Source: Paenibacillus koleovorans NBRC 103111 (lineage in GTDB: Bacteria; Bacillota; Bacilli; Paenibacillales; NBRC-103111). From it: a stretch of 64,000 nucleotides of DNA. The stretch is from assembly GCF_004000845.1 (NCBI RefSeq), contig NZ_BIMA01000011.1:1-64000 (forward strand), given 5' to 3'. Positions 44,076 to 53,079 of this stretch are shown piece after piece; position 1 is the stretch's first letter, and each line of letters opens with the position of its first letter. The notes below the pieces were generated by a model. It had not been told where the DNA came from, made no database searches, and saw nothing but the letters and a program-made list of their open reading frames with translations. Both the position numbers and the translations under genes were made by a program.

Positions 44076-45020
44076 TCACTCCGAGAGGGTATGACGATCC
44101 GTCTGAAGAGCCGCCGACGGACGTCCCTGCAGGCGGGCATACAGCTTGCCTCCGAGCCGCTCGAAGCGCGCCGCGAAACGGTCGTAAGCCTTCGACCCGA
44201 CGATCAAATCGGCCAGCTTCACGCATCCGTAAGCGAAGAGCATGCCGGCGAACATATCGATGATCCAATGTATTTTCAGGTACAAAGTAGAAATCATAAT
44301 GGAAACGCCGTAAATGCCGATGATCCAGCGATACCAGCGGCTTTTCTCCCGCATAGCGAGCAGGATGGCGGCAAAAGCGATGGAAGTGTGCATGCTTGGG
44401 AAACAGTTCAGCACCGTAGCCAGCGTCTTCTCCTCCGACATGCCGCGCTCCAGCAAATCCGGCGTCCCTTGCACATACCAAACCTCCTGCAGAAAGATCG
44501 TGTTATAGAACGGGAGAATGAGAGGCACTTGCAGCAAATACCCGGCAAGCGAGTAGCGCCCGAATTTTTTCGCATCCTTGGTGCAAAACGCGCGAATGAC
44601 GCAAATCCAATACGTCAGCGCAAAGCCGAAGCCGTACACCCACTGAAAATACTTCGTCAGCCATTCGGGCTGCCAGATCCGCATAAATGCCGCGTCGTTG
44701 AATGGAATCGAGTTGAACCAGTCGTTCCATTTGAATATATGGCGCACGTTCTCGGTCTGATAGCCAACGATTTTGAACCACAGCGGATTCGCGTATTGAT
44801 AGATGAGGAAAAAAGCGAACAGCACAACGAGACCGATCGGCATGAACTGGCCCCAAGAGAGGTCCTTCGAGTCCTTATTCGTCCCATCCAGAGAAGCCCC
44901 TAGCACAAGCAGGCATAAAAAGCCCCAATTTTCCACACGGGAAATAGCGATGATCAGGATGGACAGCACGGCGAACAGGATGCCCATAATAAGCTGCTTT
45001 TTGGTAAGTCTGGTAAGCAT
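44076..45020 (-). CDS. PAP2 superfamily membrane phosphatase
   Basis: A 314-residue membrane protein with about seven helices and the PAP2 signature in its second half: NCFPSMHTSIAF near residue 208 with the catalytic His, and LKIHWIIDMFAG near 253 with the second His and Asp. The first, Lys/Arg-containing motif is not in the usual form, as in the PAP2_3 (inositol phosphorylceramide synthase-like) branch. It probably dephosphorylates or exchanges a lipid head group at the outer face, for example undecaprenyl pyrophosphate. It lies upstream of, and on the same strand as, the GT2-gtrA operon, but that operon has its own promoter. Confidence 0.85.
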   Translation of the reverse strand: MLTRLTKKQLIMGILFAVLSILIIAISRVENWGFLCLLVLGASLDGTNKDSKDLSWGQFMPIGLVVLFAFFLIYQYANPLWFKIVGYQTENVRHIFKWNDWFNSIPFNDAAFMRIWQPEWLTKYFQWVYGFGFALTYWICVIRAFCTKDAKKFGRYSLAGYLLQVPLILPFYNTIFLQEVWYVQGTPDLLERGMSEEKTLATVLNCFPSMHTSIAFAAILLAMREKSRWYRWIIGIYGVSIMISTLYLKIHWIIDMFAGMLFAYGCVKLADLIVGSKAYDRFAARFERLGGKLYARLQGRPSAALQTDRHTLSE

Positions 45021-45250
45021 GGCGCTTGGTGATTCCCCTTTTCTATGACGTTCCCTTTACACTTCATTAACAATACTGGATGGACGGGCGGGGTGGCAAT
45101 ACCGAATTGTGGCAAATGTACAGGCGCAAGGTGCTGGTGGCCCGGAGTCGGATCGTTTTCAGCAACTATTTCAGCTTTTCGGCTAAATACAAGCGGGGGA
45201 GAATTCTTATATAATGAAGCGGAGAAAAAGGTGAGGGGAGCATCCGCGAC

Positions 45251-46609
45251 GTGATGAGCTCGACTGGGAAACGACCGAATGTCATTGTGTTTTTTACCGA
45301 CCAGCAACGATGGGATACGACCGGCGTGCACGGCAATCCGCTTGATTTGACCCCGAATTTCGACCGGATGGCGACGCGCGGCACGCATCTGTACAATACG
45401 TTCTCGATGCAGCCGGTTTGCGGTCCTGCTCGCGCTTGTATGCAGACGGGCCAATACGCGACGGTGAACGGCTCGTTCCGCAACGGCATTCCGCTGTCGC
45501 CGGACGCGAAGACGATCGCTCATTACTTCAATGATGCCGGGTATCGGACAGGCTATATCGGCAAGTGGCATCTGGCGCCGGGCAACAAGCCGGTTCCGGA
45601 GGAGTATCGGGGCGGCTATCAGGAATGGCTGGCTTCGAATGTGCTGGAGTACACGTCCCGCGCTTATGAGACAACGATGTACGATGAAAATAATGAGGCG
45701 GTGCAGCTTCCCGGCTATCGGGCGGATGCTCTGACCGACGCGGCGATTCGGTTCATCGATCGGAACAAACAGGATCCGTTTTTTCTGTTCGTCTCTTATG
45801 TGGAGCCGCACAATCAGAACCAGCGCGACGATTATCCGGCGCCGGAGAGCTACCGCGGTCGCTACACGTCGCGCTGGGTTCCGCCGGATCTGGCGGAGTT
45901 CAGAGGCTCGGCGCATCGCCATCTGGACGGCTATTACGGCATGGTGAAACGGCTCGACGAGTCGCTCGGCCGCCTGCAGGACACGCTGATCAGCCTGAAG
46001 CTGGACAAGGACACGATCCTCGTGTTCACGTCGGACCACGCGTGCCACTTCCGCACGCGCAATGTCGAGTACAAGCGCTCGTGCCACGAGAGCTCGATCC
46101 GCGTGCCGACCGCGATATGCGGGCCGGGCTTCGACAGCGGGGGCCAGCTCCGCGAGCTGGTCACCCTGCTCGACATCGCCCCGACGCTGCTGGACGCGGC
46201 GGGCCTCGAGGTGCCGGCCCATATGCAGGGCCGGTCGGTGCTGCCGCTCGTGCGCAGGCAGAGCGCGGATTGGCCTGACGACGTGCTGATCCAGATCAGC
46301 GAGTCGCAGGTAGGGCGGGCGGTCCGGACGGCCCGCTGGAAGTATGGGGTCGACGCCCCCGGCTTCGATCCGAGCAAGGACATGTACGCCGACAAGTACG
46401 TCGAGCAATATCTCTACGACCTCGAATCCGATCCGTATGAGCTGCAAAATTTGATCGGCTTCCCGTCGCACCGCGAGGTGGCGGACCGGCTGCAGCAGCG
46501 GCTCATCCGGCGGATGACCGCCATCGGCGAGCCGGAGCCGACGATCGAGCCCGCGCCGCCTGTCCGCAGCGGGCAGCGTCAAGTGCTGGATTGGGAGCTG
46601 GAGCTGTAA
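45251..46609 (+). CDS. Sulfatase, S1 family, cytoplasmic
   Basis: A 452-residue sulfatase with NVIVFFTDQQRWDTTG near residue 10 (metal ligands), the maturation motif CGPAR with Cys57, IGKWHLAPG near residue 106 and FTSDHACHF in place of the usual DHG-with-Gly block near 259. The Ala/Cys after the metal-binding Asp-His is unusual. No signal peptide is visible. GTG 45251 and ATG 45254 are both possible behind GAGGGGAG. A TATAAT at 45210-45215 lacks a good -35, which hints at an activator-dependent promoter. A terminator follows, so the gene is monocistronic and separated from the two glycan clusters by the glycosylation genes. Confidence 0.9.
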   Translation: MMSSTGKRPNVIVFFTDQQRWDTTGVHGNPLDLTPNFDRMATRGTHLYNTFSMQPVCGPARACMQTGQYATVNGSFRNGIPLSPDAKTIAHYFNDAGYRTGYIGKWHLAPGNKPVPEEYRGGYQEWLASNVLEYTSRAYETTMYDENNEAVQLPGYRADALTDAAIRFIDRNKQDPFFLFVSYVEPHNQNQRDDYPAPESYRGRYTSRWVPPDLAEFRGSAHRHLDGYYGMVKRLDESLGRLQDTLISLKLDKDTILVFTSDHACHFRTRNVEYKRSCHESSIRVPTAICGPGFDSGGQLRELVTLLDIAPTLLDAAGLEVPAHMQGRSVLPLVRRQSADWPDDVLIQISESQVGRAVRTARWKYGVDAPGFDPSKDMYADKYVEQYLYDLESDPYELQNLIGFPSHREVADRLQQRLIRRMTAIGEPEPTIEPAPPVRSGQRQVLDWELEL

Positions 46610-46622
46610 AGCAATTAGACGA

Positions 46623-46660
46623 GCAACCTTGGAGTCTAACGGACTCCAGGGGTGCTTTTT
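46623..46660 (+). terminator. Terminator after the fourth sulfatase gene
   Basis: A 14-base arm (46623-46636) pairs with 46642-46655 with one mismatch and one G-U pair, followed by five T residues. Confidence 0.9.
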
Positions 46661-46750
46661 ATTGTGAAGGTACCTGAAGAGGCTGCGAAAGGAGCCTCTG
46701 TCCCCATTCGATTCCTAGCACCACTTCTCTCCTTGCACCTGCGCTCTCCA

Positions 46751-46860
46751 GCCCTCGCTTGCCCTCGTCTCCCCCTCACCAACCCTCACCAGCCCTCGCT
46801 TGCCCTCGTCTCCCCCTCACCAACCCTCACCAGCCCTCGCTTGCCCCCGTCTAGCCTCCG
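46751..46860. repeat. 41-bp tandem repeat
   Basis: A pyrimidine-rich unit beginning GCCCTCGCTTGCCCTCGTCT occurs at 46751, 46792 and 46833 (exact 41-bp period; third copy incomplete). It lies in a 590-bp stretch (46661-47250) without a supported gene. Confidence 0.85.
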
Positions 46861-47040
46861 CCAGCCCTCATCCCCACCCGATGCAGTCCGAATTTTCCTC
46901 ACTGCGTGGCGTCTGCTAAGCAGAAGGTCGTCTGTAGTCCGACTTAGCCCACTTGCGTAGCCGTTTCCGCGCTCCCCTTCTGAACCCGCCGCTCCAATTC
47001 GGTGAAATCGGACTACGGAGCAAACCCCGACTTCAACCGA

Positions 47041-47071
47041 CTCCGCAGTCCGACTTTTTCGGACTGCAGAG
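47041..47071. other. Stable hairpin in the intergenic space
   Basis: CTCCGCAGTCCGA (47041-47053) pairs with TCGGACTGCAGAG (47059-47071) with a single mismatch and a 5-base loop. Related AGTCCGA fragments recur nearby (46888, 46940, 47008). There is no T run, so it is not a standard terminator. Confidence 0.6.
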
Positions 47072-47288
47072 TAAGCAAGGTTACTTGGAGGTCGGCCGCA
47101 TGGGTTGCATCTAAAGTTACGCTCAGCTCGATTTTCCACTTTCCGGCACTGTACTTTCGGTCCCAGCCAGTAACCGTGCTCATGGGTTTCGAACCCCCTT
47201 GCTAAGGCGGCTACTCCAATTCGGCAGGACTAGAGAACCCTTCTCACCTTCGACTTACACTGCAATGACAATACCCTCTCACTCCACA

Positions 47289-47357
47289 AGTGATGACAAT
47301 CCTGCTATAAACCCCAAACTTTTGTGTCATCGAGCCTATGGCCCCTTGCTTTATGAT
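47289..47357 (+). promoter_or_regulatory. Activator-type promoter with 42-bp element (copy A)
   Basis: Bases 47289-47330 match 57408-57449 at 36 of 42 positions (shared cores ATCCTG, TATAAACC and TTGTGTCAT). A -10-like TATGAT (47352-47357) begins 21 bases after the element, and no proper -35 is present, as in promoters that need an activator. The two copies flank the response-regulator/kinase pair, the likely controllers. The position implies a transcript start near 47365 and hence translation from TTG 47397. Confidence 0.75.
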
Positions 47358-47396
47358 GAGGATGCACGAAAAAAAGGAATCGGGGGGGTCATTGAT

Positions 47397-50300
47397 TTGA
47401 TTAAAGCGCTTTCTTCCTGGAAACGCGCGTCTCTAGTGTTCATCGGATTGTTCGCCTTGATTCTAGTCATTATAGCGGCAGCGGCAACGCCTGCCCACGC
47501 GGCGGTGGCATGGGACACATTCGAAAGCGATACGCTAGGCGCCGTTCCTGCAGGGTATTACAGCACGGGCGCGTCTACAACCGTATCCAACATACAGGCA
47601 TACGCCGGCAGCAAATCGGTTCGCATCCAGGATACTTCGGCTTCCGTCTTGTCGGCGCTAGTGAAGAAAACGGCGCCATCCCATGCCAAGCTGCTGGAAT
47701 TTCAAATTCACCCCGTTACCGTCGCTTTTACGAACGTGTTTAGTTTAAGCACGGGCGATACAACTGACGATATCGTATTCCAATTGGGCGTTCATACGGA
47801 TGGCCGGCTCAAATATTACGACGGCACCGCCTGGAACTACATGGGAGCGGTCGGCACGGTGCCGATGAACGCCTGGAGCAAAATCCGCGTCTATGCAAGC
47901 GATACGACTTCGGCGGATCTCTACGTGAACGATGTGTTCATCGGCACGGCCGGCCTCTATCACTGGTTCCCGACGATGGATCGGGTCATCTTCCGCAGCG
48001 GCTCGACGGCAGGAACAGGCGATGAGTATTACATCGACCAAGTCAGCTTCATCGATCCGCAGGAGGAAGATACGTTCGAGGATGGGGCGACAGGATCGCT
48101 TCCGGCAAATTACAGTCTGATCGCTTCCGATGTGAAGGTGAGCACGGCACGTGCTTTTGAAGGAGGCAAATCGCTTCGCATCTATGACAACAACGGCAGC
48201 GCTTCATCCAATGCGGTGAAAGTAACATCGATCTCAGCAGCCAAAACGCTGGAATTCCGGATGTATCCGGTTGCGGCGCCGGGAAGGAATATTTTCCACG
48301 TAAGTAGCGGCGGCAATGCATTAAGCAATATTGTGTTTATGGTGGGCGTCAACAGCAACGGCAGTGTCCAATGGTACAACGGGTCGAGCTGGGTGAACGT
48401 AGGGGGCGCTGGCACATTTACTTTTAATAAGTGGAACCAAGTGAAGCTTGTCGCAGACGACACGACTGCAGCAGATCTGTATGTGAACGGCTCCTTCGTC
48501 GGTACGATCGGGTACCGCAATGCCTACACTACCATGGACCGTTTCGGCTTTATGAGCGGCTCGACGACGGGAACCGGCGACGACTTCTACGTGGACAACG
48601 TCAGCTTTCAGAAACCCGATCCACCCGCGGGCATTATTTATGAAGCGGAAGCAGCGACGCTCAGCAATTACACCGTGGAGAACGTAGCGGAAGCGCGTGG
48701 CGGTCAGGTTGTGAAAGTGACGGCTACCGGCACGGGTACAGCGTCCTTCACATTCGGCGGCACATCCGGCTACTACGCGATTAACGTGGGCTATTTTGAA
48801 GTGACCGGTCCGAACGACAGCACATTCCGCGTCAAACAGAACGGTGTCGAGATCGATTACTGGAAAGGCCAATACGACGATCTCGCTCCTCATGTGAGGA
48901 AAGTGAAGGAGTATTGGCCGGTAACGAACGGGGATACGTTTGTGATCGAGGGCACTTATGGCACCGATCCTTCCAAAATCGATTATTTGCAATTCACGGA
49001 CGCGATTCCAAGATCGCTGACACGCGGGCATCTGATCGACGATCAAACCGGTACGATCGGGGAAGTGCCCTCCAGCTGGACCGCCGTGAAAACGGGCGGT
49101 ACCGTAGACCGGCAGCTCTCGCCGGATAATGTGCCTTCCCTCAGGCTGCATGATACGAGCGGCTCGCAACTAGTCTCTGCGGAGCGAAGGTTTCTCGAGC
49201 AAACCTCGGGAACAGTTACGCTGCAGTTCCGCTTCCGCGTATCGGCCAAGGTGGACGGATTGAGCTGGGAATTGCGCAGCGGGGCGACGTCCGGCGTGAA
49301 GCTCGTTACGTCCGGCGGCCATATCGCTTATGAGAACTCCAGCGGCACGCCCGTAACGTTGCTCAGCAACTACGCGGTCAATACGTGGTACGGCGTGAGA
49401 ATCGTGGCGAACATTGACACGGATACGGCGGATATCTCCATCAACGGCGCCACATACTCGGTCACGGGAGTCAGTTTCCGCAATGCCGTAAGCAGCCTCG
49501 ACCGGTTGTTCATTCAGACGACGAATAGCGGCACGACTACGATGCTGGTCGGTCCGATAGAGCTGGTTAAGGGCTACGAAGTCTACGAGAACTTCCTAAC
49601 GTATGCCGTCGGCGGTACGCCTTCCGGCTGGACGGTCGACAACAGCGGAGGAAGCGGCGATGTGCAAGTTATGCAGAGCAATGTGCCTAGTGACATTCTC
49701 TCCTACAAGTTGAACGACACGAACGGCGCAGCCAGCGTTTCGCTCAGCACCGGCTTCACGGCTCAGACCGGCAAGATGACGGCCGAGTTCATGTTCATGC
49801 TTCCGGTGAAGGTAGACGGAATGGCTGTCCAGCTGCTAAGCGGCAGTACGGTAGGGGTGAAGCTCCTGACTTCCGGAGGCGACATCAGTTATGAGAATTC
49901 CGTTGGCACCCCTGTGTCGATCTGGAGCGGCTATAAGGCGAACGTCTGGTACGATATCCGCATCGTCGCCGACGCCTCCACGGATCTGGCCGACATTTAT
50001 GTGAACAAGATCAAGGTGGCCAACCAGGTAGCCTTCCGCAACAACACAAGCAATCTGAATATGATTCAGGCAGTCACTTCTTCCGGAAATACCGGCGTAA
50101 TGTGGTTCGATGACGTTCAAGTATTCCAAGGCACTTATACGAGCCTCGTTCCGGCTCCCGATACCGCCGCGGCCGATTCTCCCTATACCGTAGGCGTTCA
50201 AGCCTGCGACTTGTGGAGGGAGGGCCATCACAAGGGGTATACCGCGCTACAGCCTTACGATAACCGCCTTCCGCTGTTCGGCTATGCGGAGGACGGCAAT

Positions 50301-51212
50301 CCCGAGGTAGCGGACTGGGAGGCAAAGTGGATGCTGGAGCATGGCATCAGCTTGTATATGCCTTGCTGGTACCGGCCGGCCTACACGAAGGGCAATCCGA
50401 TCAAGGAGCCGGCGGAGTCCGCGAAGCTGCATGAAGGATTCATGAACGGCAATTATTTCGATCAGATGAAATTCGCGATTTTATGGGAGAACAACTCGGC
50501 GGCTTCCGGCGTATCGAATGCGACCGACTTCAAAACGAATTTGTTGAATTATTGGATTGAGCACTACTTCAAGCACCCATCCTACTTTTTGATCGACAAC
50601 AAACCGGTTATTTTCGTGTACAACAGCGCAAACCTGGACACCGACGTAGGCGGCTCGGCGATGGCTCTGAACGATGCACGCAACATCCTGATCGGAGAAG
50701 GCTTCGCCGGGGCGATCTTTATCGCGGAGAACAGGCAGACCACCTCGGCATCCGTACAGACGATCAAAAATCGAGGGTTCGATTACCACTACTCCTACAC
50801 TTGGACGACCGCCAGCATGAGCACCCAGCAGACGAATCTCACCACACAGCGGGGACACAACATCCTAGATCCGATTCCGGTGCTGACGCAAGGCTGGGGC
50901 AACGAGCCGTGGGCCGGGCCGACTCGCAAAACGAATATCCCGCTCGCAAATTGGTTATCCGGCTTATCATGGTTGAGGGATACGTTCATGCCCGGGTATT
51001 CGTCCGGCTCGCTCGGCAGGAGCCTGATTCTGCTCGACAACTGGAATGAAATCAATGAAGGCCATACGCTCATGCCAAGCAATCTGAAGGGCTTCGGGTA
51101 TTTGGACGCTATTCGTGAAGTATTCTACTCCGGCTCGGCGCCTCACACCGACTTGCTGCCGCAGGATTTGCATTTGGGGCCTTATGATGAACTGACGCCT
51201 AAACTCTATTAA
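47397..51212 (+). CDS. Secreted multidomain WbsX/GH99-like protein with LamG and CBM-like modules
   Basis: A 1271-residue exported protein. The signal peptide ends at PAHA (residue 34). Two LamG-like modules span about 35-215 and 223-404, a CBM6/35-like module (IIYEAEAATLSNYTV) about 412-537, and two more LamG-like modules about 541-721 and 726-907. Residues ~924-1271 resemble the WbsX/GH99-like TIM barrel (RLPLFGYAEDGNPEVADWE, core WMLEHGISLYMPCWYRP, then NWNEINEGH). GH99 enzymes are endo-alpha-mannosidases or mannanases, but substrate choice here is open. TTG 47397 behind a G-rich ribosome site is chosen; the frame opens at 47199, upstream of the promoter. It has no sortase or SLH anchor. 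Confidence 0.78.
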   Translation: MIKALSSWKRASLVFIGLFALILVIIAAAATPAHAAVAWDTFESDTLGAVPAGYYSTGASTTVSNIQAYAGSKSVRIQDTSASVLSALVKKTAPSHAKLLEFQIHPVTVAFTNVFSLSTGDTTDDIVFQLGVHTDGRLKYYDGTAWNYMGAVGTVPMNAWSKIRVYASDTTSADLYVNDVFIGTAGLYHWFPTMDRVIFRSGSTAGTGDEYYIDQVSFIDPQEEDTFEDGATGSLPANYSLIASDVKVSTARAFEGGKSLRIYDNNGSASSNAVKVTSISAAKTLEFRMYPVAAPGRNIFHVSSGGNALSNIVFMVGVNSNGSVQWYNGSSWVNVGGAGTFTFNKWNQVKLVADDTTAADLYVNGSFVGTIGYRNAYTTMDRFGFMSGSTTGTGDDFYVDNVSFQKPDPPAGIIYEAEAATLSNYTVENVAEARGGQVVKVTATGTGTASFTFGGTSGYYAINVGYFEVTGPNDSTFRVKQNGVEIDYWKGQYDDLAPHVRKVKEYWPVTNGDTFVIEGTYGTDPSKIDYLQFTDAIPRSLTRGHLIDDQTGTIGEVPSSWTAVKTGGTVDRQLSPDNVPSLRLHDTSGSQLVSAERRFLEQTSGTVTLQFRFRVSAKVDGLSWELRSGATSGVKLVTSGGHIAYENSSGTPVTLLSNYAVNTWYGVRIVANIDTDTADISINGATYSVTGVSFRNAVSSLDRLFIQTTNSGTTTMLVGPIELVKGYEVYENFLTYAVGGTPSGWTVDNSGGSGDVQVMQSNVPSDILSYKLNDTNGAASVSLSTGFTAQTGKMTAEFMFMLPVKVDGMAVQLLSGSTVGVKLLTSGGDISYENSVGTPVSIWSGYKANVWYDIRIVADASTDLADIYVNKIKVANQVAFRNNTSNLNMIQAVTSSGNTGVMWFDDVQVFQGTYTSLVPAPDTAAADSPYTVGVQACDLWREGHHKGYTALQPYDNRLPLFGYAEDGNPEVADWEAKWMLEHGISLYMPCWYRPAYTKGNPIKEPAESAKLHEGFMNGNYFDQMKFAILWENNSAASGVSNATDFKTNLLNYWIEHYFKHPSYFLIDNKPVIFVYNSANLDTDVGGSAMALNDARNILIGEGFAGAIFIAENRQTTSASVQTIKNRGFDYHYSYTWTTASMSTQQTNLTTQRGHNILDPIPVLTQGWGNEPWAGPTRKTNIPLANWLSGLSWLRDTFMPGYSSGSLGRSLILLDNWNEINEGHTLMPSNLKGFGYLDAIREVFYSGSAPHTDLLPQDLHLGPYDELTPKLY

Positions 51213-51233
51213 TATCAGAAGGAGATTATGCCG

Positions 51234-51998
51234 GTGAGACTGAAAGATAAAGTTGCAATCGTCACCGGCGCCTCCCGCTCACTAGGTCGGGCGGTAGCGC
51301 TAAGGTATGCGGCGGAAGGAGCGGCGGTCGTCGTCGGCTGCGGGTCGGATGAGCAGGCTGCGAACGAAGTGGTGGCGCAGATCGAATCGGCGGGCGGCCA
51401 GGCGCTCGCAATACGTGCAGACGTTTCCATAGAGGCGGAAGTGGTGCGCCTGGTGAAGCGGACGACGGATACGTTCGGACGCATTGACATTCTGGTCAAT
51501 AACGCCGGCGTCGACCCGCGTCAGCACTGGCTCGACATCAGCGGCGACGACTGGGACCGGGTGATGCGCATCAATGTGAAGTCGCAATTTCTGTGCACCC
51601 AAGCGGTGTTCCCGCATATGAAGGCGGTCGGCGGTGGTCACATGATCAATGTCTCGTCCGTTGTGTTCTGGCGCGGACAGTCCGGGTATGCTCACTATGT
51701 CGCTTCGAAGGGAGCGATCGTAGGTCTTACCCGGGCGATGGCGCGCGAGCTTGGGGAGCACAACATTCGAGTAAACTGCATTACTCCTGGCGCCGTGCTG
51801 ACGGAGACCGAGCTTGACAAGCTCGGCTCCGCAGAGGCGCAGGAGCAGGCTTCAGCCTACTTGCTGCAGGAGCAGGCGCTCAAGCGGCGGGAGACGACCG
51901 ACGACATCGTCGGCGCGTTCGTCTTCCTCGCTTCCGCGGACTGCGGCTTCGTTACCGGCCAATGCCTGAACGTCGACGGCGGTTGGATCATGCATTGA
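51234..51998 (+). CDS. Short-chain dehydrogenase/reductase (possible fructuronate reductase)
   Basis: A 254-residue classical SDR. The cofactor motif TGASRSLG is near residue 12, NNAG near 89, and the catalytic Ser and YVASK near 139-157. GTG 51234 lies nine bases after AGGAG; ATG 51228 is only three bases away. It follows the WbsX-like gene by 21 bp and precedes the mannonate dehydratase gene by 13 bp. In Bacillales an SDR next to uxuA often serves as D-mannonate oxidoreductase (fructuronate reductase), so uronate breakdown is the likeliest role. A sugar dehydrogenase, for example for L-fucose, is an alternative. Confidence 0.85.
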   Translation: MRLKDKVAIVTGASRSLGRAVALRYAAEGAAVVVGCGSDEQAANEVVAQIESAGGQALAIRADVSIEAEVVRLVKRTTDTFGRIDILVNNAGVDPRQHWLDISGDDWDRVMRINVKSQFLCTQAVFPHMKAVGGGHMINVSSVVFWRGQSGYAHYVASKGAIVGLTRAMARELGEHNIRVNCITPGAVLTETELDKLGSAEAQEQASAYLLQEQALKRRETTDDIVGAFVFLASADCGFVTGQCLNVDGGWIMH

Positions 51999-52011
51999 AG
52001 GGGAGATTCGA

Positions 52012-52983
52012 TTGAAAGTGTCCGAAGTGTTGTCGACGGCGCCGGATCGGCTGTGGCAGCTGGCACGGCAGGCGGGGGTAACGGGTGTCGTCTCGAGACT
52101 GCCGCTTAGCCCGGACGGACGGGCGTCCGTCGATTATATGGATTTGCTGCAGCTGGTCAAACGATATGAGGATTTCGGCTTTCGGGTGGAAGCCTTCGAG
52201 CCCGGTTACGAATGGGAGCTGGACCATGTGCGGATCGGAACGGACAAGGCCCGTCGCGACGAGGAGATCGCCGCCTGCAAGCGGCTGATCCGCCACCTCG
52301 GGGCGCTGGGCGTGCCGGTCCTCTGCTACAATTTTATGGCCCGCTTCAACTGGGTGCGCACGTCGCTGGCATTGCCGACACGTGGCGGAGCACTCGTCAC
52401 CGGTTACGATCATGCATGCATGAAGGACGCACCGCTCACAGACTCGGGTGTGGTCACCGAGGAGCAGCTGTGGGAAAATCTGCAATACTTTCTTCGCGAA
52501 GTTGTACCGGTAGCGGAGCAAGCCGGCGTGCGGCTTGCCCTGCATCCCGACGATCCTCCGGTTTCGCCGATTCGGGGCATCGCCCGAATCATAACGAGCG
52601 CCGCAGCGCTGCGGCAAGCGATACAATTAGTTCCGAGCGAGTACAGCGGAATTACGATGTGTCAGGGCACCTTGGCGGCGGCTGGGGAGGCAATTCCCGA
52701 GAAAATCCTCGAGTTCGGCGGCTTGAACCGTTTGTTCTATGTCCACTTCCGCGACATCCGCGGTACGGCCGAACGTTTCAGCGAGACGTTCCACGACGAC
52801 GGACAAACGAATATGGCGGAGGCGGTCAGAGCCTATCGCAAAATCGGCTTCCATGGCCCGGTTCGCGTCGATCATGTGCCGACGATGGCCGGCGAAGATA
52901 ACCGGACGCCTGGTTACGAGTCGATGGGGAGGCTGTTCGCGCTCGGCTATTTGCGGGGATTGTTGGACGGAACGAACGAGTAA
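52012..52983 (+). CDS. uxuA: Mannonate dehydratase family protein (UxuA-like)
   Basis: A 323-residue TIM-barrel enzyme matching D-mannonate dehydratase: VLCYNFMARFNWVRT near residue 104, LALHPDDPPVSPIRG near 180 with metal-binding His, TMCQGTL with metal-binding Cys near 220, YVHFRDIRG near 244 and VRVDHVPTM near 285. The family dehydrates D-mannonate to 2-keto-3-deoxy-D-gluconate using Mn(II) or Fe(II). It is somewhat shorter than E. coli UxuA (394), so a related sugar acid is possible. TTG 52012 has GGGGAG upstream. The HpcH/HpaI aldolase at 62.5 kb could cleave its product. It implies uronic acid in the target glycan. Confidence 0.78.
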   Translation: MKVSEVLSTAPDRLWQLARQAGVTGVVSRLPLSPDGRASVDYMDLLQLVKRYEDFGFRVEAFEPGYEWELDHVRIGTDKARRDEEIAACKRLIRHLGALGVPVLCYNFMARFNWVRTSLALPTRGGALVTGYDHACMKDAPLTDSGVVTEEQLWENLQYFLREVVPVAEQAGVRLALHPDDPPVSPIRGIARIITSAAALRQAIQLVPSEYSGITMCQGTLAAAGEAIPEKILEFGGLNRLFYVHFRDIRGTAERFSETFHDDGQTNMAEAVRAYRKIGFHGPVRVDHVPTMAGEDNRTPGYESMGRLFALGYLRGLLDGTNE

Positions 52984-53007
52984 CGGCGCCTTGCCAAAGT
53001 TCGGCTC

Positions 53008-53037
53008 TTGTTACAGGAAGAGCGGGGCTGATACAAT
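53008..53037 (+). promoter_or_regulatory. Promoter of the response-regulator/kinase genes
   Basis: TTGTTA (53008-53013) and TACAAT (53032-53037) are 18 bp apart. The expected transcript start near 53044 supports ATG 53080 as the regulator start. Confidence 0.6.
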
Positions 53038-53079
53038 CGAATCAAGGGGTTGGGTATGGAACAGAGGGGGACAAGCAGC

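Noticed and set aside
45187-45215. Complete sigma-A promoter before the fourth sulfatase
   Set aside because: TATAAT at 45210-45215 is good, but the -35 position reads ATACAA; only the -10 is noted in the gene entry.
47199-47396. Upstream extension of the WbsX-like gene
   Set aside because: It would place the start before the promoter and the 42-bp element and would bury the signal peptide 66 residues inside the protein.
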